A model generated the notes under the pieces. It made no database searches. It was not told where the DNA came from and saw only the letters and a list, made by a program, of their open reading frames with translations. A stretch of 64,000 nucleotides of DNA from Alterinioella nitratireducens (GTDB taxonomy: Bacteria > Pseudomonadota > Alphaproteobacteria > Rhodobacterales > Rhodobacteraceae). Each line of letters starts with the position of its first letter. The stretch's first letter is position 1. Position numbers and translations under genes: made by a program. The stretch is from NCBI RefSeq assembly GCF_013155465.1, contig NZ_JABJVX010000002.1:62001-126000 (forward strand). Reading direction: 5' to 3'. Below are positions 16,572 to 25,108 of this stretch, piece after piece.

Positions 16572-18611
16572 TTACCAGCGCACGCCCATCCGCATCGCCT
16601 CGTAGATCGCGGCGTGCGTGTTGCGCGCCGAGACGGCATCGCCGATGCGGTAGAGGGTGAACGCGCCCTCGGGGTTCCGGTCGGGGAAGAGCGCGCCCTG
16701 CCCCGAGACCAGCGCGCCGTGATCCACCGCGCCGAGGTTGCGGGAGAGCGGTTTCAGGTCAAAATAGAGATCGGCGAGCGGCGTGGTGCCCTGGTTGACG
16801 ATGACCTGGTCGTAATCGCGCATGTCCTCATGATCCGAATAATCGGTGCCGATCCGGGCAGACAGGCGGTTGCCATTGCGCGTTATCCCCTTGAGGCGAC
16901 GGGTGACGGTGAAGCCCACGTCCTGCGCCTGGAGCGTCCGCATATAGGGGACCAGGTTCATGCCCATCACCTCGGGCGAGAAACTGCGGTCACGGGTCAT
17001 GATCTCGACCCGTGCCCCGGTCGCGGCGATCAGTTCGGCGGCTTGCAGGGAGACATGATCGCCCGCCTCGTCATAGATCAGCACATCCGCGCCTGGCTTC
17101 ACATCGCCCGCGAGGATATCCCAGCCGGTCGCGGCGAGGTCGTTGCCTTCCTCCAGCACGCTCACTTCGGGCATGCCGCCGGTGGCGATCACCACCATGT
17201 CGGGGGCGAGGTCGGTTACGTCGTCGGCTTCGGCGAAACTGTTGAAGCGGAAGGCGACATCGCGGGCGGCGCATTGGGCCATGCGCCAGTCGATGATGCC
17301 GATCATCTCGGCCCGGCGCAGGGTTTGCGCGGTCAGGCGGATCTGGCCTCCGGGGTCGGCGGCGGCCTCCAGCACGGTCACGACATGGCCACGCTCCGCC
17401 GCCACCCGCGCGGCCTCCAACCCGCCGGGGCCTGCGCCGACGATGACCGCTTTCTTGCGCGTTCCGGCGGGCGGGATGAGATGCGGCAGGGACAGTTCGC
17501 GGCCCGTCGACGGGTTGTGGATGCAGAGCGCCTCGCCGCCCTGGTAGATGCGGTCGAGGCAATAGGTGGCACCGACGCAGGGGCGAATATCATCCTCGCG
17601 CCCCTCGATCACCTTCTGCACGATATGCGGATCGGCCATATGGGCGCGGGTCATGCCGACCATGTCGAGCAGGCCGGAGGAGATCGCATGGCGGGCGGTG
17701 GCCACATCGGGGATGCGCGCAGCGTGAAAGGTGGGGAGCCCGATCTCGGCACGCACGCGACCGGCGAAATCCAGATGCGGGGCCGATCGCATGCCCTGCA
17801 CCGGGATCACGTCGGTCAGCGCCGGGTCGGTATGGACGCGGCCCCGGATGATGTTGAGGAAATCGACCTGGCCCGTGTCCTTGAGGCGATGGCCGATCTG
17901 CAAGCCTTCCTCGGGTGTGATGCCGCCCGCCTGCGCCTCATCCGCCGCGTAGCGGATGCCGACGATGAAATCGGGGCCCACGCGGGCGCGGATGGCGTCG
18001 ATCACCTCCAGCCCGAAGCGCATCCGGTTCTCCAGCGAGCCGCCATAGGGCGGGTCCAGATCGTTGGTCAGCGGCGACCAGACCTGGTCCATCAGGTGGC
18101 CATAGGCCTCAAGCTCGATCCCGTCCAACCCCGCCGCCTGCATCCGTTCGGCGGCGTCGGCGTAATCCGTGATGATGCGCGCGATGTCCCACTCCTCCAG
18201 CAGTTTGGGAGAGGCCCGGTGCGCCGGTTCGCGGTCCTGCGCGGCGGCGAGGGACGGCAGCCAGTCGCCCTTGTCCCACCGCGTGCGGCGGCCCAGATGG
18301 GTCAACTGGATCATCACCGCGCAGCCGTGGTCGTGGCAGGCATCGGTCAGCTTCGCCATCCACGGCACGACCTCGTCCTTGTAGGCCAACACATTGGTGA
18401 AGGCGGGCGGGCTGTCGCGGCTGACGATGGCGGATCCGGCGGTCATGGTCAGCGCCACGCCCGCGCGGGCGCGTTCTGCGTGATAGGCGCGGTAGCGGTC
18501 CTTGGGCATCCCGTCCTCGGGATAGGCGGGCTCATGGCTTGTGGTCATCACCCGGTTCTTCAGGGTCAGGTGCTTGAGCGTGTAGGGGTGCAGCAGGGGA
18601 TCGCGGGACAT
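16572..18611 (-). CDS. NADH:flavin oxidoreductase / N-demethylase-type flavoprotein
   Basis: The 679-residue protein has an N-terminal old-yellow-enzyme TIM barrel (FMN; residues 1-340), an iron-sulfur region and a C-terminal FAD/NAD domain (VGAGPGGLEAARVAAERGH from about 391). This is the trimethylamine-dehydrogenase / 2,4-dienoyl-CoA-reductase architecture. The cysteine cluster reads CVGATYC then C363 (C345, C351, C363), with Ala348 where classical members have a second Cys. To my knowledge a similar pattern occurs in N-methylproline and dimethylglycine demethylases, so an N-methyl amine is a likely substrate. It is divergent from tetR. Dienoyl-CoA reduction is the alternative. Confidence 0.78.
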   Translation of the reverse strand: MSRDPLLHPYTLKHLTLKNRVMTTSHEPAYPEDGMPKDRYRAYHAERARAGVALTMTAGSAIVSRDSPPAFTNVLAYKDEVVPWMAKLTDACHDHGCAVMIQLTHLGRRTRWDKGDWLPSLAAAQDREPAHRASPKLLEEWDIARIITDYADAAERMQAAGLDGIELEAYGHLMDQVWSPLTNDLDPPYGGSLENRMRFGLEVIDAIRARVGPDFIVGIRYAADEAQAGGITPEEGLQIGHRLKDTGQVDFLNIIRGRVHTDPALTDVIPVQGMRSAPHLDFAGRVRAEIGLPTFHAARIPDVATARHAISSGLLDMVGMTRAHMADPHIVQKVIEGREDDIRPCVGATYCLDRIYQGGEALCIHNPSTGRELSLPHLIPPAGTRKKAVIVGAGPGGLEAARVAAERGHVVTVLEAAADPGGQIRLTAQTLRRAEMIGIIDWRMAQCAARDVAFRFNSFAEADDVTDLAPDMVVIATGGMPEVSVLEEGNDLAATGWDILAGDVKPGADVLIYDEAGDHVSLQAAELIAATGARVEIMTRDRSFSPEVMGMNLVPYMRTLQAQDVGFTVTRRLKGITRNGNRLSARIGTDYSDHEDMRDYDQVIVNQGTTPLADLYFDLKPLSRNLGAVDHGALVSGQGALFPDRNPEGAFTLYRIGDAVSARNTHAAIYEAMRMGVRW

Positions 18612-18713
18612 CGGGGGCCACTCTTTGCTTCGGTTCCGCGTCCAGCCAGCCATGCAAGGCGCGGGGCGGTCTTGCCTCTTTGCGACACGCGCTGTGACGG
18701 CTTGCCAAATGAA

Positions 18714-18733
18714 ACATGAATCAGTATTCATGT
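18714..18733. promoter_or_regulatory. Perfect 20-bp palindrome, probable TetR operator
   Basis: The sequence ACATGAATCAGTATTCATGT has two perfect 8-bp arms around a 4-bp centre. It ends four bases before the tetR ATG and lies in the divergent region with the flavoprotein gene. The same palindrome with one central base changed occurs at 27861-27880. Repression by the adjacent TetR protein is inferred. Confidence 0.75.
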
Positions 18734-18737
18734 ATCC

Positions 18738-19328
18738 ATGGACAAACCCACCCTTCCCAAGACCAAGCGGGGTCAGGCCCGGCGGGCGCAGATCCTGGAC
18801 GCGGCCGAGCAGGTGATCGGCGCGCGCGGGTTCTCTGCCGCCTCCATCGCCGACATTACGCGCGGGGCGGAGACGGCGCTTGGCACATTCTATATCTATT
18901 TCGCCAGCAAGGAAGAGTTGTTCCGCGAACTGGTGCAGGAGATGGGCCATGCCACGAGGGCGCAGGTGGCCGGGGCCATCGCCAAGGCGCCCGACCGGCT
19001 GTCGGCGGAACGCGCGGGGCTGGAGGCGTTCCTGCGCTTCGTCGCCGCGCGCCCGGCGCTTTACCGCATCGTCGAGGAGGCGCGCTTTGCCGACCCGGAG
19101 GCCTATCAGGATTATTTCTCGGGCTTTGCGGAAGGCTACGCCACCGGCCTGCGCGAGGCCGAGGCGCGCGGCGAGGTCAGCCCCGGCAATGCCGAGGTCC
19201 GGGCCTGGGCGCTGATGGGCATGGCCAAGGCGCTTGGCGACCGGTTCGTGCTGTGGGACGACGCCCCCGATATCGAGCATGTCGTCGCGGAGGCGCATCG
19301 CATGATCTGCCGGGGCCTCGCGCCATGA
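18738..19328 (+). CDS. TetR-family transcriptional regulator
   Basis: The 196-residue repressor has an N-terminal helix-turn-helix (about residues 14-60, ILDAAEQVIGARGFSAASIA through TLGTFYIYFASKEELF-like spacing). The helical C-terminal ligand domain is unrelated in sequence to well-known members. It is the first gene of tetR-isomerase-CoA ligase-hotdog-hotdog, all overlapping. The likely operator overlaps its promoter, so it should be autoregulated. The inducer may be a CoA ester or a pathway acid, as in FadR/PaaR-type TetR proteins; this is inference. Confidence 0.88.
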   Translation: MDKPTLPKTKRGQARRAQILDAAEQVIGARGFSAASIADITRGAETALGTFYIYFASKEELFRELVQEMGHATRAQVAGAIAKAPDRLSAERAGLEAFLRFVAARPALYRIVEEARFADPEAYQDYFSGFAEGYATGLREAEARGEVSPGNAEVRAWALMGMAKALGDRFVLWDDAPDIEHVVAEAHRMICRGLAP

Positions 19329-20077
19329 AGGTGCGGGCCGAGGCCGGGGCGGAGGGCGTCTTTCGCCTGACCCTGTGCGGGCCGCGCGCCAATGCGCTTG
19401 AGCCGGGGATATTGCGCGAGTTTCATGCGGGGCTGGATGCGCTGGACGCCTCCGACGCGGATCGGGCGGTGATCGCGGGCGGGCGGAACTTCTGTTCGGG
19501 CGGCGATGTGGCGGCGTTCTTCCGGGCGGCAAACCCCGAGGCCCATGCCGACGCGGTGGTGCCGCTGTTGCAGGATGCGCTGCGGCGGATGGTCGAGATG
19601 CCGGTGATCTTCGCCATCGCCGCGCGGGGCGCGATCACGGGCGGCGCGGCGGGGCTGCTCTTTGCCAGCGACCTGGCCGTGTTGGCGCCGGATGCCTTCG
19701 TGCAGCCCTACTACGCGCAGGTGGGCTTTGCCCCCGATGGCGGCTGGACCGCGCTGCTGCCCGAGCGGATCGGCGCGGGCGCGGCGCAAGATTGGCTCCT
19801 GTCCGATGCGCGGGCTTCGGCGGCGGATCTGGTGCAGGCGGGGCTGGCGCGCGAGGTACAGGACGCGCCGGAAGACCGCGCGGCGGAGATGCTGACCGGG
19901 ATGAGGATCGCGCCCGCGCTGGCGGCAAAGCGGCTGATCTGGGACGGTGCGCGGGTGGCGGCGTTAACGGCGCGGCTGGAGGCGGAGACGCGGGCCTTTC
20001 GTGCCTTGATCGGACGACCCGAGACACGCGAGGGCATGGCGCGGTTCCTGGGCGAAGGGGCGCGGGCGGATGCTTGA
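19325..20077 (+). CDS. Enoyl-CoA hydratase/isomerase (crotonase) family protein
   Basis: The 250-residue crotonase-fold protein has the oxyanion segment NFCSGGDVAAFF. The two catalytic glutamates of true enoyl-CoA hydratases are not in place: the first position reads GGAAGL. The second region reads QVGFAPDGGWTALLP, the PDGG pattern seen in isomerase-like or PaaG-like members. It is therefore more likely an isomerase or another CoA-ester lyase than a standard hydratase. It overlaps tetR (ATGA) and the following ligase (8 bp). Confidence 0.8.
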   Translation: MKVRAEAGAEGVFRLTLCGPRANALEPGILREFHAGLDALDASDADRAVIAGGRNFCSGGDVAAFFRAANPEAHADAVVPLLQDALRRMVEMPVIFAIAARGAITGGAAGLLFASDLAVLAPDAFVQPYYAQVGFAPDGGWTALLPERIGAGAAQDWLLSDARASAADLVQAGLAREVQDAPEDRAAEMLTGMRIAPALAAKRLIWDGARVAALTARLEAETRAFRALIGRPETREGMARFLGEGARADA

Positions 20078-21551
20078 CCACATCCCCGACATGGCCCTGA
20101 AACGGGCCGAGATCGCCCCGGATGCGCTGGCCTTCCACGACCGGGGCCGGGACTGGAGCTTCGCAGAGGTCAACGCCGCCGCCGATGCGATTGCCGAGGG
20201 GCTGCAGGTGCAGGGGATCACGGCGGGCGACCGGCTGGCGATCCTGTGCCTCAATCGGGTCGAGGTCTTCCTGACGCTCTTTGCCTGCCAGAAGGCGGGC
20301 GTGATCCTCTGCCCGCTGAACTGGCGCCAACCCGCGCCGGAACTGGCCGACACGCTTGGGCCCATCGGGGTCAAGGCGATCTTGCATGACGCGGACCATG
20401 CGGCGCTGGCGGGTGAGGTTGCCGGGGCCATCGGCGCGCAGACCATCGGCATCGAGGACGGGCTGGCAGACTGGATCGACGCGGGCGGGCCTGCGTTGCG
20501 GGACCAGATCCCGGCGACACGGCCCTGGTATCTGCTGTTTTCCTCCGGCACCACGGGGCGGCCCAAGGCGGTGATCCAGACGGCGCGCATGGCCTGGGCC
20601 AATGCGATCAATATCGGCCAGGCGATCGGGCTGACCGGGGCCGACCGCTCGGTGAATTTCCTGCCGCTTTTTCATACCGCGGGGATCAACCTCTACACGC
20701 TGCCGGTGTTCCTCAATGGTGCTTCCTCGACCATCCTGCCGAGGTTCGAGCCCGCCACCCTGCTGCACCTGATCGGCCAGGGCGCGGTGACGCAGTTCTT
20801 CGGCGTGCCCGCGATCTACCAGGCGTTTTCGCTGACCGAGGGCATCGACCGCATCGACTGGCGCGGCGTGCGCTGTGGCTGCGGCGGAGCGCCCCTGTCC
20901 GAGCCGCTGATCCGGTTCTTCGCCGAACGCGGCCTCGACGTGCTGAACGGGATGGGCATGACCGAGACCGGGCCGACCGTGTTCCTGATGGACCCGGACC
21001 ATGCCTCGGAGAAGATCGGCTCGGTCGGCAAGGCGCAGGTCTTGACTGAGGTGCGGCTGGCGGGGGTCGCGGAGGGCAGCCCCGGCGAGGGCGAATTGCA
21101 GCTGCGCGGGCCGAACATCACGCCCGGCTACTACGAGAACCCGGAGGCGACGGCGGCGGCCTCTACCGAGGATGGCTGGCTGGCCACCGGCGATGTCGGG
21201 CGGCGCGACGCGGAGGGATATTACTACATCGTCGACCGGATCAAGGACATGTTCATCTCGGGCGGCGAAAACGTCTATCCGGCGGAGGTCGAGCGGGTGC
21301 TGGACACGCATCCCGCGATCCTGGAGGTTGCCGTGATCGGCGTGCCGGACAAGAAATGGGGCGAGACCGGCGCCGCCTTCGTCCTGCTGCGCCCCGGCGC
21401 GGAACTGGAGGCGGAGGCTTTGCGTTCCTGGTGCCGGGAGAGGCTGGCGGGTTACAAGGTGCCTGCCCATCTGCGGCTGGTCGGGGACTTCCCCCGCACC
21501 GCCGCCGGAAAAATCCGCAAGCCCGAGTTGAGGAGGCTTTTCGATGCTTGA
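20070..21551 (+). CDS. Acyl-CoA synthetase (AMP-forming), second of the island
   Basis: The 493-residue ligase is in the 4-chlorobenzoate/long-chain acid CoA ligase class. Motifs: LFSSGTTGRPKAVI (P-loop), NGMGMTETGP (A5), DGWLATGDVGRRDAEGYY (A7), DRIKDMFISGGENVYPAEVE (A8) and the catalytic lysine in RTAAGKIRKPELR. It is distinct in sequence from the ligase at 15020-16486, which argues for two different acid intermediates or substrates. It is translationally coupled to both neighbours. Confidence 0.88.
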   Translation: MLDHIPDMALKRAEIAPDALAFHDRGRDWSFAEVNAAADAIAEGLQVQGITAGDRLAILCLNRVEVFLTLFACQKAGVILCPLNWRQPAPELADTLGPIGVKAILHDADHAALAGEVAGAIGAQTIGIEDGLADWIDAGGPALRDQIPATRPWYLLFSSGTTGRPKAVIQTARMAWANAINIGQAIGLTGADRSVNFLPLFHTAGINLYTLPVFLNGASSTILPRFEPATLLHLIGQGAVTQFFGVPAIYQAFSLTEGIDRIDWRGVRCGCGGAPLSEPLIRFFAERGLDVLNGMGMTETGPTVFLMDPDHASEKIGSVGKAQVLTEVRLAGVAEGSPGEGELQLRGPNITPGYYENPEATAAASTEDGWLATGDVGRRDAEGYYYIVDRIKDMFISGGENVYPAEVERVLDTHPAILEVAVIGVPDKKWGETGAAFVLLRPGAELEAEALRSWCRERLAGYKVPAHLRLVGDFPRTAAGKIRKPELRRLFDA

Positions 21552-21897
21552 TCTGACGGAAACCTGGCTGCCGACGCAGGCCGAGTTCGACGCCTTCGCG
21601 GCGGTCTCGGGCGATGACAATGCGATCCATGTCGATGAGGATTTCGCGGCACGCACGGGCTTTGGCCGCACCGTCAGCCACGGCATGCTGATCTACGCGA
21701 AATTCTGGGGCATGGTGCAGCGCCACACCCCCGGCCTGCGGCAGATCAACCAGGCGATGATGTTCCCCAACCCCTGCTACGCGGGCGAGGAGGTGGTGCT
21801 GCGCGTGACCGGCGATGTGCCCGGCACGCTGACCTTGCGCGCCTTCCGCCGCGCCGACGATGCCGAGCTCTTGCTGGCCGAAACGGAGGTGGCGTGA
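21544..21897 (+). CDS. MaoC-like hot-dog hydratase, catalytic type
   Basis: The 117-residue protein is a single hot-dog domain with the (R)-hydratase motif: the catalytic Asp and His lie in SGDDNAIHVDEDFA, followed by GRTVSHGMLIY. Family members hydrate enoyl-CoA to (R)-3-hydroxyacyl-CoA. At about half the size of double-hot-dog hydratases it must work as a dimer, either with itself or with the next gene product. It overlaps the ligase before and the hot-dog gene after. Confidence 0.82.
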   Translation: MLDLTETWLPTQAEFDAFAAVSGDDNAIHVDEDFAARTGFGRTVSHGMLIYAKFWGMVQRHTPGLRQINQAMMFPNPCYAGEEVVLRVTGDVPGTLTLRAFRRADDAELLLAETEVA

Positions 21898-22253
21898 TGC
21901 AGGTGGGCGATCGCGCCGAGGTGACGCGCAGCTACACGGAGGCCGACCTGACGGAGTTCGCCGATCTGGCCGGGGCCGCGCCGGGGCCACATGTGCCCGA
22001 GCCGCTGATCGCGGCGCTGTTCTCCTACCTTCTGGGGGTGCGCCTGCCGGGGTCGGGGACCAACTACCTCAAACAGGAGCTGGATTTCCGCGCCCCCGCG
22101 CCGCTGAACACGGACCTGACCGCGACGGTCGAGGTGACGAAGGTAAGGCCCGATAAGCACCTGGTCGACCTCTGGGCAAGCTGCACCGCGCCCGACAGCA
22201 CCGTCATCTGCGCGGGCCGCGCGCTGGTGAAGGTCAAGGATGTGGGGGCCTGA
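21897..22253 (+). CDS. Second small hot-dog protein, lacking the hydratase Asp/His motif
   Basis: The 118-residue protein has the hot-dog pattern (LDFRAPAPLNTDLTATVEVTK). The catalytic D-x4-H segment is replaced by AGAAPGPHVPEPLIAALFS. It may be the non-catalytic partner in a heterodimeric hydratase with the preceding gene. The ATG at 21897 sits in the TGATG overlap with that gene; a GTG at 21894 is also possible. It ends the tetR operon, 2 bp before the converging alpha/beta hydrolase stop. Confidence 0.7.
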   Translation: MQVGDRAEVTRSYTEADLTEFADLAGAAPGPHVPEPLIAALFSYLLGVRLPGSGTNYLKQELDFRAPAPLNTDLTATVEVTKVRPDKHLVDLWASCTAPDSTVICAGRALVKVKDVGA

Positions 22254-22255
22254 GG

Positions 22256-23023
22256 TCAGGCCGGGATCAGGGTGGCGAAGTCCTGAACGGTTCGGGCGAA
22301 GGTCTCGGGTTCCTCCAGATGCGGGGAATGGCCGGAATGGGCAAAGACGTGGCGGCGCGCGTGCGGGGCGGCTTCGGCGATCCAGTCGGCGGCGCTGCCG
22401 GGATAGACGCGGCTTTTCGCGCCCGAGGCGACGAGGTAGGGGCGGTCGATCTGCCCGATCACGCCACGCAGGTCCATTGTCACCATATCCTGCCACAGCC
22501 GCCGCATCTGGCCGGGATCCTGCGTCAGGATCACCTGGCGCGCCTCCTCACGCGTGAGGGTCGGCGCGCCGTCCGAGCTTGCGAACATGGTGGCGGCGAT
22601 GCCGTGGGTGGCCCCCTCCCAATCCTCGGCGAAGCGGGCCGTGGTGGCGGCGATGCTGGCCGCGTTCTGGCCGATCAGCCCGTGCGGCCAGTCGGGGGCG
22701 GGCTGCATCCGGGGGCTCATGTCGATCGTCATCAGCGCGCCGATCCTGCCCGTTCCGCGCCGGGCGATGTAGCGCCAGGCCGCCGCCGCCCCCATCGACC
22801 AGCCCACGACCAGCGGGCGCTGCCCCGGCCAGCGCGCGAGGCTATGCGCAACCAGGGTGGCGCAGGCCTCCAGCGTGGCGGGGCGCGTGGCGGCACAGCC
22901 GTGACCGGGCAGATCGGGGGCGGCGCAGTCGAAACCGGGGCCGAGCCGCGCGATCACGTCATCGAAGATCGCCCCCCGCATCGTCCAGCCATGCAGGAAC
23001 AGGATGGGTTGGGGGGGGCTCAG
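22256..23023 (-). CDS. Alpha/beta-hydrolase with no standard start codon
   Basis: The 255-codon frame has the oxyanion/His-Gly segment ILFLHGWTM, the nucleophile elbow VVGWSMGAAAA (Ser) and the catalytic His in AHSGHSPHLEEPE. It could hydrolyse an ester, lactone or CoA ester. No ATG, GTG or TTG is available before the first beta strand. The likeliest start is the CTG at 23023, which overlaps the livM-type stop as CTGA and has GAGGG about 9 bases upstream. An ATG after the oxyanion motif would remove part of the active site. It ends the importer operon. Confidence 0.7.
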   Translation of the reverse strand: MSPPQPILFLHGWTMRGAIFDDVIARLGPGFDCAAPDLPGHGCAATRPATLEACATLVAHSLARWPGQRPLVVGWSMGAAAAWRYIARRGTGRIGALMTIDMSPRMQPAPDWPHGLIGQNAASIAATTARFAEDWEGATHGIAATMFASSDGAPTLTREEARQVILTQDPGQMRRLWQDMVTMDLRGVIGQIDRPYLVASGAKSRVYPGSAADWIAEAAPHARRHVFAHSGHSPHLEEPETFARTVQDFATLIPA

Positions 23024-24072
23024 CGCCCTGCCCTCAGCCGCCCGACAATGCCGGAGGGAAAGAAATAGACGCTGAGCACGAAGAGGATACCGAGCCACAT
23101 CAGCCAGCGGTTCGGGTCGATCAGGTCGGGAATGAGCGGCAGGTTTGCGGTGGCCTCGGCCGCCACGCCCATCAGGTTTTGCAGGTAGTTCTGCGCCAGC
23201 ACGAAGATCGTGGCCCCGATGACCGCGCCATACATCGTGCCCATGCCGCCGATCACCACCATCAAAAGCACGTCGATCATGATCTCGAAGCTCAGCGTCG
23301 TGTCGGGGCCGACATAGCGCAGCCAGATCGCGTAGAGACTGCCCGCGAGTGCGGCGATGGCCGCCGACATGCAGGTCGCGGCGGTGCGGTAATGCACGAC
23401 ACGGTAGCCAATGGCCTCGGCGCGGAAATCGTTCTCGCGGATGGATTGCAGCACCCGTCCGAAAGGCGAATTGACCAGCCGCAGGAGCAGCAGGAACAGG
23501 GCGAGGCAGGCGAAGAATACCAGGTAATAGTTCAGGAGCCGCCCGTTGAGGTTGGTGCCGAAGACCTCTCCGAACCGGAAGGCGGGGGTCAGTTCGCGCG
23601 GGATCTGGTAGGTCAGGCCGTCCTCGCCGCCTGTCAACTGGAACAGCTGGCTGACCAGCACCGCCACGGCGGAAGCCACTGCCAGCGTGATCATGGCGAA
23701 GAAGATCGCGCGCACCCTGAGTGAGAAGAGGCCGATGACATAGGCCAGCACCGTAGCGGCCAGCGCGCCCGACAGCGTGCCGACCAGCAGCGCGTCCCAC
23801 CCCCGGCCCATATGGATCGAGGCCAGCGCCACGCCACAGGCCCCGAGGCCGAAGAACATCGTGTGCGCGAAGCTGACGATGCCGGAATAGCCCAAGAGCA
23901 GGTCATAGGAGGCGACCAGCAGGATGAAGACGCAGATCGTCGCCGCCGTGTGCAACGCGCGCACCCCCGGAAAGAGGAACGGCGCGAGGGCGAGGCCCAG
24001 GAACACCACGATCAGCAGCAGGGACAGGATGCCTGAACGGGGCGCATCGCCCGAGAGAAGCCGGAGACCCAT
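23020..24072 (-). CDS. livM: Branched-chain-amino-acid-type ABC permease (LivM)
   Basis: The 350-residue inner-membrane permease has about nine to ten hydrophobic segments. The LivM-type features LLGYSGIVSFAHTMFFGLGA and the coupling loop SIRENDFRAEAIGYRVVHYR are clear. With livH, livF, livG and the binding protein it forms a complete HAAT-class importer. In catabolic islands these carry amides, urea, aromatic or other small acids as well as amino acids. It follows livH with a one-base gap. Confidence 0.9.
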   Translation of the reverse strand: MGLRLLSGDAPRSGILSLLLIVVFLGLALAPFLFPGVRALHTAATICVFILLVASYDLLLGYSGIVSFAHTMFFGLGACGVALASIHMGRGWDALLVGTLSGALAATVLAYVIGLFSLRVRAIFFAMITLAVASAVAVLVSQLFQLTGGEDGLTYQIPRELTPAFRFGEVFGTNLNGRLLNYYLVFFACLALFLLLLRLVNSPFGRVLQSIRENDFRAEAIGYRVVHYRTAATCMSAAIAALAGSLYAIWLRYVGPDTTLSFEIMIDVLLMVVIGGMGTMYGAVIGATIFVLAQNYLQNLMGVAAEATANLPLIPDLIDPNRWLMWLGILFVLSVYFFPSGIVGRLRAGR

Positions 24073-24073
24073 A

Positions 24074-25108
24074 TCAGTGTCCTTTCGCTACGCGCATCAT
24101 GCCCTCGGGCCGCCAGAGCAGGATCGCGGTCATCAGGGCGATGTTGGAAATGAGCGCCAGTTTCGGCTCAAGAAACGCGACGTAGTTCTGCAGGAGGCCG
24201 ACCAGCAGCGCGCCGACAAAGGCCCCCTCGACCGAGCCGAGCCCGCCGATGATGACGACGATGAAGATCAGCACCATCATGTTCTCGCCCATGCCGGCGG
24301 TGATGACCTGTTCGTAGAGCGCCCACATCACCCCGCCGAGACCCGCCAGCGCGGACCCCGCGATAAAGACGCCGATGAAGACCAGTTTCAGCCGGTAGCC
24401 GAGCGCCTCGACCATGTCGGGGTTTTCCACGCCCGCGCGCACGATGAGGCCGATCTTGGTGCGGCGCAGGACCACGCGCAGGGCGAAGAAGATGGCGAGG
24501 CCGAGGACCACGGCGAGGATGCGGTATTTCTCCAGCGCGGCCCCGGCGAAGGTGATCGCGCCGCGCAGTTCACTGGGGCGGATCAGGAAGATCTCCTCGC
24601 CGCCCCAGATGACGTGGATCGCCTCCTCCAGCACGATCAGCGCGCCGACGGTGATCAGGATCTGTTTCAGGTGCGAGCCGTAGACCGGGCGGATGATCAC
24701 CCGCTCGAACACCCAGGACAGCGCGCCGGTCAGGACCATCGCGGCGAGGATCGCCAGCAGGATCGCGGCGATGTTGAGGGGCAGCGAGGCGGCATCGGTC
24801 CAGCCCGGCAGCGCGAAAAGGACCGAGACGCCGACGAAAGCGCCCAGAGAGATGAACGCGCCATGGCCGAAATTGATGATGTCCATGAGGCCGAAGACCA
24901 GCGTGAGGCCCGAGGCCATGATGAAGATCATCATCCCCATTGCGAGGCCCGAGACCGTCAGCGTCAGCCAGCTTGTCGGCGCGCCGATGGCCAGGAAGCC
25001 GAGCACGACCAGCACCGGCACCAGCAGGTAGGGCGCGGCGCGGCCAAGCCGGTCGATGAGCGTGAGGCGCGCGAATGTGGGGCTATGATCGGGGGCGGCT
25101 GACATCAT
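24074..25108 (-). CDS. livH: Branched-chain-amino-acid-type ABC permease (LivH)
   Basis: The 344-residue permease has the LivH hallmark GLMDIINFGHGAFISLGAF. Its coupling loop is AGVENPDMVEALGYRLKLVF, and IGGLGSVEGAFVGALLVGLLQN is near the end. Two ATGs stand in tandem; the first, at 25108, overlaps the livF stop (ATGA). It pairs with LivM to form the membrane channel. Confidence 0.92.
   Translation of the reverse strand: MMSAAPDHSPTFARLTLIDRLGRAAPYLLVPVLVVLGFLAIGAPTSWLTLTVSGLAMGMMIFIMASGLTLVFGLMDIINFGHGAFISLGAFVGVSVLFALPGWTDAASLPLNIAAILLAILAAMVLTGALSWVFERVIIRPVYGSHLKQILITVGALIVLEEAIHVIWGGEEIFLIRPSELRGAITFAGAALEKYRILAVVLGLAIFFALRVVLRRTKIGLIVRAGVENPDMVEALGYRLKLVFIGVFIAGSALAGLGGVMWALYEQVITAGMGENMMVLIFIVVIIGGLGSVEGAFVGALLVGLLQNYVAFLEPKLALISNIALMTAILLWRPEGMMRVAKGH

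Noticed and set aside
23011-23018. Frameshift in the G8 tract to explain the missing hydrolase start
   Set aside because: Neither alternative frame offers an ATG or GTG near by, so the CTG start explains the data more simply.
22256-23800. Reading the alpha/beta-hydrolase as a 514-residue protein from 23800
   Set aside because: The upstream part is antisense-frame noise inside livM; hydrolase similarity begins only near 23023.
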